Shown in pieces: positions 7,010 to 14,018 of a DNA stretch of 15,242 nucleotides. The notes under the pieces were generated by a model that did no database searches, was not told where the DNA came from, and saw only the letters and a program-made list of their open reading frames with translations. This stretch comes from JBBRFH01 sp038224615 (GTDB taxonomy: Bacteria; Planctomycetota; Phycisphaerae; Tepidisphaerales; Tepidisphaeraceae): positions 1-15,242 of the forward strand of contig JBBRFH010000052.1 of assembly GCA_038224615.1 (NCBI GenBank). The letters run 5' to 3'. How positions within the stretch are numbered: position 1 is the stretch's first letter; each line of letters opens with the position of its first letter. A program made the position numbers and the translations under genes.

Positions 7010-7627
7010 TCATTTCCCCGCGGCGAGGATCTTTTTGGCATCGAGCTTGAAGCCGGGGAGCAGCGTGGTGGTGTAGGTGTGTCCGGGCTTAAGTACGCGA
7101 TCGCGCCAGACACTCCGCCAGCGTGTTTTGGTGGTGATTGTCTGTCGGCTGGGATGGATGATCCAATACTCCTTGACGCCCATGGATGCGTACTCGGGTG
7201 GTTTCTCGTCGTAGTCGCGTTTGACACTGGAATCCGATACGACTTCGACAACGATTTCAGGAATCCACACCGCCCAGGGCTGCGGTTCAGACGTCGGAGG
7301 CTCGTTGAGGTAGACCAATAAATCAGGATGACGTTCCGATTGATCCACCTCGCTTAAGAGCTTGGCACCACCACCGCTGGCGATCAGATAAATGACCCCC
7401 GGGTGCTGATGCTTGTAGACGGCCAAGGCATCGCGGAGTTCGGCAACAACACACTCATGATTGACCTGTGGGACTTCACTCACCTCGATCACCCCCTTCG
7501 CCAGTTCGTAGAGATGGCCCTCGGATGCGATCGCCCGATCGAAGTCATCGAGCGACATGCGCGTGCCGTGATCTTGCAGGCCGACCCGGATCACGCGCGG
7601 TTTGCGTTTTTTGGCGACAGCAACCAT
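7010..7627 (-). CDS. Uma2-family (DUF820) PD-(D/E)XK nuclease-fold protein
   Basis: A 205-residue protein of the Uma2/DUF820 family, which has a restriction-endonuclease-like PD-(D/E)xK fold and is greatly expanded in cyanobacteria and planctomycetes; its biological role is not settled. The conserved order is complete: an N-terminal MSLDDFDRAI region, ELAKGVIEVS, HPDLLVYL (Asp102), IPEIVVEVVSDSS (Glu128), then DYDEKPPEYASMGVKEYWII (Lys142 and the Y..GV.EYW signature). With all core acidic and lysine residues present, it looks catalytically intact. ATG at 7627 is chosen (MVAVAKKRKP); one at 7657 would also work. No strong ribosome-binding site is seen. It diverges from the PBP2 gene with only about 40 nt between the starts. 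No partner toxin, antitoxin or transposase is visible next to it. Confidence 0.88.
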   Translation of the reverse strand: MVAVAKKRKPRVIRVGLQDHGTRMSLDDFDRAIASEGHLYELAKGVIEVSEVPQVNHECVVAELRDALAVYKHQHPGVIYLIASGGGAKLLSEVDQSERHPDLLVYLNEPPTSEPQPWAVWIPEIVVEVVSDSSVKRDYDEKPPEYASMGVKEYWIIHPSRQTITTKTRWRSVWRDRVLKPGHTYTTTLLPGFKLDAKKILAAGK

Positions 7628-7667
7628 GCCGTGAAGTATAACAAACCGTTCCGCCATAAGAACACGG
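7628..7667. promoter_or_regulatory. 40-nt divergent start region between the Uma2 gene and the PBP2 gene
   Basis: The two start codons (7627 on the minus strand, 7668 on the plus strand) are separated by only 40 nt, so promoters for at least one gene must overlap the other's 5' end or lie inside it. A TATACT hexamer on the minus strand (7635-7640) resembles a -10 box about 8 nt from the Uma2 ATG, implying a very short leader. No convincing -35 is seen at the expected distance. Low-confidence reading. Confidence 0.25.
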
Positions 7668-9923
7668 ATGTTCGAAAGACGCCTGCAAATCCTTCTGCTG
7701 CTGCTTGCGATCGTTTCGTTCGTGTTGATCGCGCGCGCCTTTTCCGTACAGGTGCTCGGCAAGTCCTACTGGGCCGAGCAGTCCGAGAAGGCGATGCGCG
7801 ACGAGGCGCAGCTCCCCACCACGCGCGGCCGACTGCTCGACTACCGGTGGCGCGAGCTGGCGATCGATCAGCCGTGCATCGACGCCTGCATCGACTACCG
7901 CGCCATCATGTTTGAACCGATCAGCTCGACGCCGACATCGGACACGATGCAGGCCCTGCGCCTCAAATGGCTGCGCGGCGAGGGGCGGGCGCGTATCAAG
8001 AAGCGGATGGACAATTACTACGACCTTCCGCTGGCCGAGCGCAAGAAGCTGCTGGAGGCGGAGATCGACGTCGTCCGCCGAGACATCGACGCGATGTGGC
8101 ACGACCTGGCCCGGCTGTCGGGCAAGCCGGTCGAGGAGATCGACGAGGTCCGCCGTGAGATCATCCGCCGCGTCGAAACCCAGGCGCGCATCGCCTGGTA
8201 CAACAAGTTCGACAAGGCCCAGAAAGCCAAGGCCGACGACAAGGATCCCGCCTGGTACGCGTGGATGCTCGGCAGCGGTGCCAGCGAGGCCGACATCGAC
8301 AAGTACGAACTGACCGTCGCCGAGCAAGGCCAATCGCACCCGGTGCTGCGCGACATCGACAACCAACTGCGCATCGCGATCGAAACCAGCCGCGCGCGCT
8401 ACCCCGGGCTTTCGCTGCGCGGGAGCGTGCGACGGCACTACCCGTACGGCGCCGGCGCGTGCCATGTGATCGGCCGGGTCTCCAAGGTGTCGCCTCAGGA
8501 CCTGGTCGACGATCCGAAACAGGCCGACAAGCTGAGCAAGTACGGCCCGACCGATCTCATCGGCAGCGAGGGCATGGAGCACATGCTCGAACAGCGGCTG
8601 CGCGGCACGCGCGGCCTGCAGGCGTATGCGGCATCGGGCGAGAAGATCGAAGACACTTCGGCGGTGCCTGGGGAGGACGTGCGGACGACAATCGACATCG
8701 AACTGCAGATGCAGATCGAGGATGCGTTCAAGCACGTGCTGCTCGCAATGGACAAGCCCGACACGCTGCCGATGAACGGCGCCGCAATCGCCATCGACGT
8801 GCAGAGCGGCGAAGTGCGGGCGCTGGCGTCGTGGCCGACCTACGACCTCAATCGCTTCGACGAGTTGTTCGCCAGGCTCGCCGACGACCAGGTCAACCGG
8901 CCGCTGCACAACCGCGCCACCATGACAGCGCTGGAACCCGGCAGCACGGTGAAGCCGATCGTCGGCCTGGGCGCGATCACCGACGGGCTTTTCGGGCCGA
9001 ACGATCGGATCGTCTGCGACGGCTTCCTGCACATCGGCGGCAAGACGTACACCAACTTCGGCCGCTGCTGGACACAGAAACTGTTCGGCGGAACGCACAT
9101 GCAGCACCCCTGGGCCGACCCGATGGATCGGCCCGACCTCGCCTTCCCCGACGCGCTGGAGCGATCCTGCAACGTGTTCTTTGAAACGCTCGGCGATCGG
9201 CTTGGCATCGAGGGACTGGCCAAATGGTTCGATCGCTTCGGGCTCGGCCGACCGACCGGGATCGGACTGCCCGAGGTCAAAGGCCTGACGCCCCGGGACT
9301 TCGACGGGCCTCCCTCGCGCCGCCGCGCGGTGGCTTGGTTCGGCGCGATCGGGCAGGACCAGATCGCCGCCACGCCGATCCAGATGGCCAACGTCGCGGC
9401 GACGATCGCGCGGCGCGGCGTGTGGAAGCGCCCAACCCTCGTGCCAGGAGAGTCCAACGAAAACATCGACCTGCACATCAACCCGCAGGCGCTCGACGAA
9501 GCGCGACAGGGGATGATTGCGGTGGTCAATTCGCCCGGCGGCACGGGACCGGTGCCGCGGCTGAGCGCCGTGCTGGTCGCGGGCAAGACCGGCTCGGCGC
9601 AGTCGGCGCCGCTGCGCATCCCCCGCCGGGATTCGACCGGCAAGCCGCTGCGCGACGAGAACGGGCGCGTCATCTATGACACCGTTCGCCTCGGCACCAC
9701 TGCCAATCCCAATCTCGATCTGCCTTGGTATCGCGCGATCGGCAAGGCCGAGGACACCGTGCCGTCGCACGCATGGATGATCGGCTTCGCGCCGGCGAAC
9801 AATCCCAAGATCGCCTACGCCGCCATGGTCGAATACGGCGGGGGCGGGGGCGTGGCGGCGGGCAGCGTCTGCAAGCAACTGCTTGAAGCCTGCATCGAAC
9901 ACGGCTACCTTCCGACAAGATAA
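7668..9923 (+). CDS. mrdA: Penicillin-binding protein 2 (elongasome peptidoglycan transpeptidase) with extra insertions
   Basis: A 751-residue class B penicillin-binding protein that cross-links peptidoglycan during side-wall growth, partner of RodA. It has a short cytoplasmic start, a signal anchor at about 7-25 (QILLLLLAIVSFVLIARAF), and the 'TTRGRLLD...LA' opening of the pedestal domain at 51-65. The transpeptidase domain has all three active-site motifs: S426-T-V-K429, S500-C-N502 and K640-T-G-S643. GSEGMEHMLEQRLRGTRG at about 299-316 is the usual linker motif. It is about 100 residues longer than common PBP2s. The excess is mainly a highly charged helical block at about 87-245 in the pedestal, plus about 60 residues between KTGSAQS and HAWMIGFAPANNPKIAYA. 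The ATG at 7668 has no clear Shine-Dalgarno. The next gene starts 21 nt after its stop. FtsI-type identity is less likely given the PBP2/RodA pairing. Confidence 0.92.
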   Translation: MFERRLQILLLLLAIVSFVLIARAFSVQVLGKSYWAEQSEKAMRDEAQLPTTRGRLLDYRWRELAIDQPCIDACIDYRAIMFEPISSTPTSDTMQALRLKWLRGEGRARIKKRMDNYYDLPLAERKKLLEAEIDVVRRDIDAMWHDLARLSGKPVEEIDEVRREIIRRVETQARIAWYNKFDKAQKAKADDKDPAWYAWMLGSGASEADIDKYELTVAEQGQSHPVLRDIDNQLRIAIETSRARYPGLSLRGSVRRHYPYGAGACHVIGRVSKVSPQDLVDDPKQADKLSKYGPTDLIGSEGMEHMLEQRLRGTRGLQAYAASGEKIEDTSAVPGEDVRTTIDIELQMQIEDAFKHVLLAMDKPDTLPMNGAAIAIDVQSGEVRALASWPTYDLNRFDELFARLADDQVNRPLHNRATMTALEPGSTVKPIVGLGAITDGLFGPNDRIVCDGFLHIGGKTYTNFGRCWTQKLFGGTHMQHPWADPMDRPDLAFPDALERSCNVFFETLGDRLGIEGLAKWFDRFGLGRPTGIGLPEVKGLTPRDFDGPPSRRRAVAWFGAIGQDQIAATPIQMANVAATIARRGVWKRPTLVPGESNENIDLHINPQALDEARQGMIAVVNSPGGTGPVPRLSAVLVAGKTGSAQSAPLRIPRRDSTGKPLRDENGRVIYDTVRLGTTANPNLDLPWYRAIGKAEDTVPSHAWMIGFAPANNPKIAYAAMVEYGGGGGVAAGSVCKQLLEACIEHGYLPTR

Positions 9924-9944
9924 CCCGCGCCGCACGGCTTCCCC

Positions 9945-10700
9945 ATGACCCAGCCCGACACGACAACCAAGACGCCCCGCCCGCTCACGCGGCGTGCGCG
10001 GTGGCGTAGCTGGGCGGAGATGCATGTGCGGACGTGGGTCCTGCTGATGGCGCTGTTTCTGATCGCGGCGACGGTGATGGGTGCCACGCGACTGCGCACC
10101 GTGGTGCGCGAGCGCCGCGTCGTGCAGTCGGGGACGCCCGTGACGGCCAAGGTGGTGCAGATCGGGCAGTCAGCGCAGCACCAGGCGGAGCGCGACGAGA
10201 TTCTGTTCGTCATCCTCGAGTACACCCCGCCCGGCGCCGACAAGTCGATCAGCGCTTCGGGCTACCTGCCGCGTAAGCCCGGCACGCTCGTCAAGAACAA
10301 GGGAACGATCGACATCCGCATCGACCCGGCCGAGCCGGCGTTCTTCACCGACCGCGCCGATGCTCCGCCTTACACCGCCGAGATCGGCGTCCCGCTGATG
10401 CTGCTGGGCGTTGCCGCCGGCTGCTTTCTGCTGGCGCTGCTGACGCGCCGGTCTGTGCTGCACGCGTTCACCAGCGGAACAATCCGCCCGGCGACGATCG
10501 TCAGCGTCAAGCAATCGCCGGCCGCGCCGATGTCGAAGCAGATCGGCTTCACCCTCGACGGCAGCAACGACGTGCGCATCTACCAGTGCTTCTGGCCGAA
10601 CAGCGCCGGTGCGGTGACCGAAGGACAACAGGTCGACGTGATCGTCCCCGCCGACCCCACCAAGTCGCTGGCGGCGGCGGCGTACGGAGTGACCGGATGA
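9945..10700 (+). CDS. DUF3592-like two-helix membrane protein between PBP2 and RodA
   Basis: A 251-residue protein with transmembrane segments at about 30-47 (TWVLLMALFLIAATVMGA) and 146-166 (EIGVPLMLLGVAAGCFLLALL). A ~95-residue extracytoplasmic domain between them carries PVTAKVVQIGQ, LEYTPPGADKSISASGYLP and TIDIRIDPAEPAFF, the 'v.a.v......... y.p.G.......... v.V.YdP.dP' pattern of DUF3592 proteins. A second similar strand set follows TM2 (RPATIVSVKQ, GQQVDVIVPADPTKS), so the fold may be repeated. Function is unknown. It starts 21 nt after the PBP2 stop and precedes rodA on the same strand, so it is probably co-transcribed with them; a role in envelope growth is inference from position only. 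No Shine-Dalgarno is evident. Confidence 0.75.
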   Translation: MTQPDTTTKTPRPLTRRARWRSWAEMHVRTWVLLMALFLIAATVMGATRLRTVVRERRVVQSGTPVTAKVVQIGQSAQHQAERDEILFVILEYTPPGADKSISASGYLPRKPGTLVKNKGTIDIRIDPAEPAFFTDRADAPPYTAEIGVPLMLLGVAAGCFLLALLTRRSVLHAFTSGTIRPATIVSVKQSPAAPMSKQIGFTLDGSNDVRIYQCFWPNSAGAVTEGQQVDVIVPADPTKSLAAAAYGVTG

Positions 10701-10710
10701 GCTGCGGACT

Positions 10711-10829
10711 CCCTCGCCCATGTACCCATGGGAGAGGGCCGGGGTGAGGGCTTCTTCTGGTTTTGCAGTAGATCGCGAGCCGAAATGCGGCCCTCACCTT
10801 GCCCTCTCTCGTGCGTACACGGGAGAGGG
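10711..10829. repeat. Pair of inverted 28-nt hairpins (CCCTCTCCC...GGGAGAGGG family) in front of rodA
   Basis: Hairpin 1 (10711-10738) has 12-nt arms CCCTCGCCCATG / CATGGGAGAGGG with one mismatch and a 4-nt loop. Hairpin 2 (10802-10829) has arms CCCTCTCTCGTG / CACGGGAGAGGG with one mismatch and a 4-nt loop. Each unit carries a GGTGAGGGC tail, pointing toward the other (near 10742-10751 and, inverted, 10790-10799), so the two units form an inverted pair around about 40 nt. It fills most of the gap between the DUF3592 stop (10700) and the rodA start (10860). Such structures in a polycistronic transcript can stabilise RNA or attenuate transcription; here that is inference. Confidence 0.75.
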
Positions 10830-10859
10830 GGCCATCGATCGCATTTTGCCCTGACCCGG

Positions 10860-12032
10860 ATGTCCAAGCTCATTCGCCACCTCTCGCTCTCCTCGCAATG
10901 GCCGATGCTGGTGGCGGTGGTGGTGCTGGCGTGCATCGGGGTGGTGACGATCTGGGTCGACGAACCCGCCGCCGGAAAAAAGCAGCTCCTGTTCTTCGCC
11001 GCCGCCGTCGCGTGCCTGGGCGCGTTTCAGCTCATTGACTACCGCATCCTCGGCGCCCGCTACTCCGCGATTTTCTACATCGGGTCGGCCGTACTGATCG
11101 GGTACACGATTGTCGGGAGCATCGTGCGCGTGCCGGGCGTGTCGTCACGCAACGGCGCGTTCAACTGGATCGACTTCGGCCCGTTCGCGCTGCAGCCGTC
11201 GGAGCTGATGAAGGTCGGCTTCGTGCTGGTGCTGGCGCGTTACCTGCGCTTCCGCTCCAACTACCGCACGATCTACGGCCTGATTCCGCCGTTCGCGCTG
11301 GCGGCGATTCCGATGCTGCTGATCCTCAAGCAGCCGGACCTGGGGACGGCACTGATCTTCATCCCGACGCTGTTCGCAATGCTGTATGTCGCCGGTGCCA
11401 AGCTTAAGCACCTGTTCGGCGTCGTCGGGATGGGGCTGGCATTGATCCCGTTTGTCTGGCTGTGCGGGCTCGACGGCGTGCCGCTGTTCGAGCACCTGCC
11501 GAGCGTTGTCAAGAACTACCAGCGTGACCGCGTCTACGCGATGTTCAGCGACGACCCCGACGTCGAGGAAACCGGCACCGGCATGCAGCAGTACCGGGCG
11601 TTGATCGCGCTGGGCACCGGCGGATTTATGGGCAACGGGGTCGGCGAGGTGCGGGCGGGCAAACGCGTGCCGGAACGCAAGAACGACATGATCTTCGCAC
11701 TGATCGGCGAGCAGTTCGGCTTCATCGGCAGCGTGGTGGTGATCGGGTGCTACCTGGTGATCTTCGTCACCGCCATCGAAACCGCCGGCAGCACCCGCGA
11801 GCCGTTCGGCCGACTGGTGGCGATCGGTATCGTTGCAATGCTGGCGGGACAGACTTTCATCAACCTGCTGGTGGTGACCAAGCTCATGCCCGTCACCGGC
11901 GTCACGCTTCCCTTCGTCAGCAGCGGCGGCAGCAGCCTGATCGCCAGCTTCATGAGCATCGGCCTCCTGCTCAACATCGGCCAGAAACGCCCGATCGTTA
12001 TGGGCAAGGCAGTGTTCGAGTATTCCGACTGA
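10860..12032 (+). CDS. rodA: RodA, SEDS-family peptidoglycan glycosyltransferase
   Basis: A 390-residue polytopic membrane protein with about ten transmembrane segments that polymerises lipid II during elongation, working with PBP2. SEDS signatures are present: NWIDFGPFALQPSELMKVGF early on, LILKQPDLGTALIF, an extracellular loop ending GTGGFMGNGVGEV, ERKNDMIFALIGEQFGFIGS, and the terminal block VTGVTLPFVSSGGSSLIASF. The start is set at the ATG at 10860 (MSKLIRHLSL). The open frame runs back to 10728, but those 44 codons are the translated hairpin repeat (MGEGRGEG..., PSPCPLSCVHGRGG) and are not protein. FtsW is the alternative within the family; pairing with PBP2 and lack of ftsI/mur neighbours favour RodA. 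mreB, mreC and mreD are not in the window. Confidence 0.93.
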   Translation: MSKLIRHLSLSSQWPMLVAVVVLACIGVVTIWVDEPAAGKKQLLFFAAAVACLGAFQLIDYRILGARYSAIFYIGSAVLIGYTIVGSIVRVPGVSSRNGAFNWIDFGPFALQPSELMKVGFVLVLARYLRFRSNYRTIYGLIPPFALAAIPMLLILKQPDLGTALIFIPTLFAMLYVAGAKLKHLFGVVGMGLALIPFVWLCGLDGVPLFEHLPSVVKNYQRDRVYAMFSDDPDVEETGTGMQQYRALIALGTGGFMGNGVGEVRAGKRVPERKNDMIFALIGEQFGFIGSVVVIGCYLVIFVTAIETAGSTREPFGRLVAIGIVAMLAGQTFINLLVVTKLMPVTGVTLPFVSSGGSSLIASFMSIGLLLNIGQKRPIVMGKAVFEYSD

Positions 12033-12077
12033 AGCGACCGCAAATTACGCGCGTTCTTCTCAGTACCCCGCCGCATT

Positions 12078-12219
12078 TGTCATCCTGAGGTACTCCGAAG
12101 GATCTACAGTCCGACGCCGTGGCGCGAACGACAATGGGGCGAAGCAACCGAGAGCCCACCATCAATTCTATGGGCCTTGCCGTGCGGGTGAAGATCCTTC
12201 GGAGTACCTCAGGATGACA
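12078..12219. repeat. 142-bp long inverted-repeat element with perfect 28-bp arms, between convergent genes
   Basis: The left arm, 12078-12105, runs TGTCATCCTGAGGTACTCCG then AAGGATCT. The right arm, 12192-12219, is its exact reverse complement (28 of 28). The spacer is 86 nt. The arm termini match those of the element at 5647-5783 and the solo arm at 3331-3356, but the arm centres (GGTACTCC here, ACGCCGT there) and spacers differ. It lies between the stop of rodA (12032) and the stop of the minus-strand gene ending at 12256. A 28-bp perfect stem without a U-tract is not a canonical terminator but could stop transcription from both sides. Confidence 0.85.
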
Positions 12220-12255
12220 TGGTGCGCAGCGGTCGCGGTGGTGTGCCGACCCCTG

Positions 12256-13008
12256 TTATCCGCCGCGACGGGCGTTGTGGACGGCGGTGATCTGCTCGGG
12301 GGTGAGGATGGCGCGGACCTGGTCAGCCGTCTGCTTGGTGCTCACCAGCGTGGCGCTGATCGACTCGCTGGAGGTCTTGCGAAACAGCTCGATAAGCGGC
12401 GGCTCGAGCGCCTTTTTCTGATCCGCGGGAGCGGCGGTATAGGCGGTCCACTGATCCAGGATCTGACTGCGTGCGGCGTCGGACGCGATCATCTCACGGA
12501 CGTACTGCATCGCGCGCAGCTTCTTGATCTGCTCGTCGGTGATGCCGGCGGTCCTGGCGGGGTTGGGGTCGCTGATGGCGTAGAACCGGGCCATGATCGC
12601 CGACGCGTCATTGGCGGGCTGGAAAGCCGTACCGATGTACTGCAGGTCGAGCTTGACCTTGGTGCCGTCCTTGGTGAAGCGGGCGCGGGCACCGTCGATG
12701 CGGATGCTGCCCGTGCCATCGGCCGCCGCGACCACGCTGCCTCCGCCGGGGATGCCAGTCGGTGCCGGGCGATTGGGATTCCCGCCGGTGCCGCGGCGGT
12801 TGAAGCGGGCGCGGGCCTGAGCCGCCTCACCGCCGACCGGTTCGTACTGCGAGAGGTCGACTTTAGGGCGTGGCTTGAGCTGTTCCCAGACGAACCACCC
12901 GCCTGCGCCGATGCACATCAGCACGAGTATCGTCGCGACGCCCGCCGGCAGCTTGAAGCCGCGGCGCGGGGTCTTGCGGGGAGTGGGGTTCGACGCGGCA
13001 TCGGTCAC
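12256..13008 (-). CDS. Single-pass membrane protein of unknown function next to a pseudopilin
   Basis: About 250 residues: a short basic cytoplasmic N-terminus (NPTPRKTPRRGFKLP), one transmembrane helix at about 22-41 (AGVATILVLMCIGAGGWFVW), and an extracytoplasmic part. That part has a Gly/Pro/Arg-rich linker (RRGTGGNPNRPAPTGIPGGG), a short beta-rich segment (GSIRIDGARARFTKDGTKVKLDLQYIG), then an all-helical C-terminal half ending TADQVRAILTPEQITAVHNA. I do not recognise the family. The start is uncertain: GTG at 13008 lies 24 nt beyond the pseudopilin stop, with GAGG about 11 nt upstream; a GTG at 13068 would overlap the pseudopilin gene. Close spacing and shared strand suggest an operon with the pseudopilin, so a role with a type II-like secretion or pilus assembly is possible but unproven. 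Confidence 0.65.
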   Translation of the reverse strand: MTDAASNPTPRKTPRRGFKLPAGVATILVLMCIGAGGWFVWEQLKPRPKVDLSQYEPVGGEAAQARARFNRRGTGGNPNRPAPTGIPGGGSVVAAADGTGSIRIDGARARFTKDGTKVKLDLQYIGTAFQPANDASAIMARFYAISDPNPARTAGITDEQIKKLRAMQYVREMIASDAARSQILDQWTAYTAAPADQKKALEPPLIELFRKTSSESISATLVSTKQTADQVRAILTPEQITAVHNARRGG

Positions 13009-13031
13009 AGTGACAGGATCCTCAAGCCGGA

Positions 13032-13868
13032 TTAGGGAGTTGGCGGTGGGGGCAATGCAACCGTCCACGGGTCGACGCCTTCCAGCGCCGGCTTGGGCAT
13101 GACGGTCGCGACGTGCCCATCGAGGAACAGGTAGTTGCTGCCATACGACACGCCATGACGGTACGGCTCGACGACGCGATCGAAATCAGTCTCCCACATA
13201 AAGCCGTTGATGTCCGGCGTCGCTGTCGGCCCGCCTCGCTCCATGTGATAGTCGCGGACGATGGAGCGCTTTTCGCCGGCGGTGATGATCTCCGAGCGGT
13301 TGCGCCCGCCGAGGTTGCCGTTGGAGAAACGCACCGGGCTGTCCTGCTGGACCAACTGCTGGTTGACGACGTAGGAGTGGGCCTCGAATGGATCGCGGTC
13401 GGTCGGACATTGCAAAATCTTCGGCGTGAATGGCTTGGCCGGGAACGCCGCCATGTGCGCCGCATGGGCAGCAGCGCTGGCGCCGGCACCGCCCTCGGCG
13501 GTGCGATAGTCGTCGTCGGCCGTCAGGCTGGTGGCGTCGTACGGCATCGGATCCGGCCAGGGAATCTTGAACAGAATCGCCGGCCACCGCTTATGTGGCG
13601 CAACGTTTGTGCCCAGCGTGGTCGGCTGGCCGTTCACGCCGTTCGGACCGACCGGGAACATGTACCCCTTGTTGTCGTTGCAGTACATCACCATGAACTG
13701 GTTGAGCTGGTAGAGCTGCGTTTTGCAGACCACCTGCTGCGACCGCAGCCGCATCTGTCGCAACGCCGGCATGAGGATCGCGATCAGGATCGCGATGATG
13801 CCGATCACGACCAGCAGTTCAACGAGCGTAAAAGCTTGCCGACGAGAGTTTTGGGTGTATTTCGACAT
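13032..13868 (-). CDS. Type II secretion/type IV pilus-like pseudopilin with a planctomycete-style C-terminal DG motif
   Basis: A 278-residue protein with a classic prepilin N-terminus: MSKYTQNSRRQA, then FTLVELLVVIGIIAILIAIL with Glu at +5 of the mature protein. Cleavage by prepilin peptidase is expected between Ala12 and Phe13; Ala rather than Gly at -1 is common in planctomycete members. The ectodomain has KILQCPTDRDP and ends with HGVSYGSNYLFLDGHVATVM, a variant of the H-x9-DG motif of the large planctomycete pseudopilin families (11 rather than 9 residues between His and DG). It probably forms a short pseudopilus or surface fibre subunit. The ATG at 13868 is supported by GGAG 6 nt upstream; the frame extends to 13925 without family features. 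No other secretion genes are in the window. Confidence 0.88.
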   Translation of the reverse strand: MSKYTQNSRRQAFTLVELLVVIGIIAILIAILMPALRQMRLRSQQVVCKTQLYQLNQFMVMYCNDNKGYMFPVGPNGVNGQPTTLGTNVAPHKRWPAILFKIPWPDPMPYDATSLTADDDYRTAEGGAGASAAAHAAHMAAFPAKPFTPKILQCPTDRDPFEAHSYVVNQQLVQQDSPVRFSNGNLGGRNRSEIITAGEKRSIVRDYHMERGGPTATPDINGFMWETDFDRVVEPYRHGVSYGSNYLFLDGHVATVMPKPALEGVDPWTVALPPPPTP

Positions 13869-13944
13869 GAACATCTCCGTCTTCAATACGCGCGACCGGG
13901 GCATTCGTTGCGTTCTGACGCACAAAAGCTACCCAAAATCCCCC

Positions 13945-13993
13945 ATGACGAAACCCGAAAGACGGCACACACGCCGGATTCTGATTTCGTCAT
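13945..13993. repeat. Weak inverted repeat (ATGACGAAA/TTTCGTCAT) between the epimerase and pseudopilin genes
   Basis: ATGACGAAA at 13945-13953 is mirrored by TTTCGTCAT at 13985-13993, with CCGAA/TTCGG words around both. It lies in the 150-nt gap downstream of the epimerase stop and upstream of the pseudopilin start on the minus strand. It could be a short hairpin terminator for the epimerase transcript or a copy of a dispersed repeat. Only a short T-containing tract follows, so support is modest. Confidence 0.35.
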
Positions 13994-14018
13994 TCGGATT
14001 TAGCCGCTCCCCACGGCG

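Noticed and set aside
5962..7050. 362-codon plus-strand open frame opposite asd
   Set aside because: Shadow of asd; Asp/Arg/Val-rich and without recognisable motifs.
8261..9184. 307-codon plus-strand frame within the PBP2 gene
   Set aside because: Out-of-frame shadow, Arg/Ala-rich, overlapping the true transpeptidase frame.
7545..10025. 826-codon open frame on the minus strand across the PBP2 gene
   Set aside because: Antisense shadow of a GC-rich gene. The product is Arg/His/Val-rich with no domain, and the plus strand carries all PBP2 active-site motifs.
12078..12219. Insertion sequence or transposon end
   Set aside because: At 142 bp with no coding capacity and no clear flanking duplication, it cannot be called an IS; only a possible non-autonomous element.
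12214..13035. 273-codon plus-strand frame opposite the single-pass membrane protein
   Set aside because: Starts inside the inverted repeat and is Gly/Asp/Arg-rich. The minus-strand frame has a transmembrane helix and sensible domain layout.
13113..14003. 296-codon plus-strand frame opposite the pseudopilin
   Set aside because: The minus strand encodes the FTLVELL prepilin helix and DG motif; the plus reading has none.
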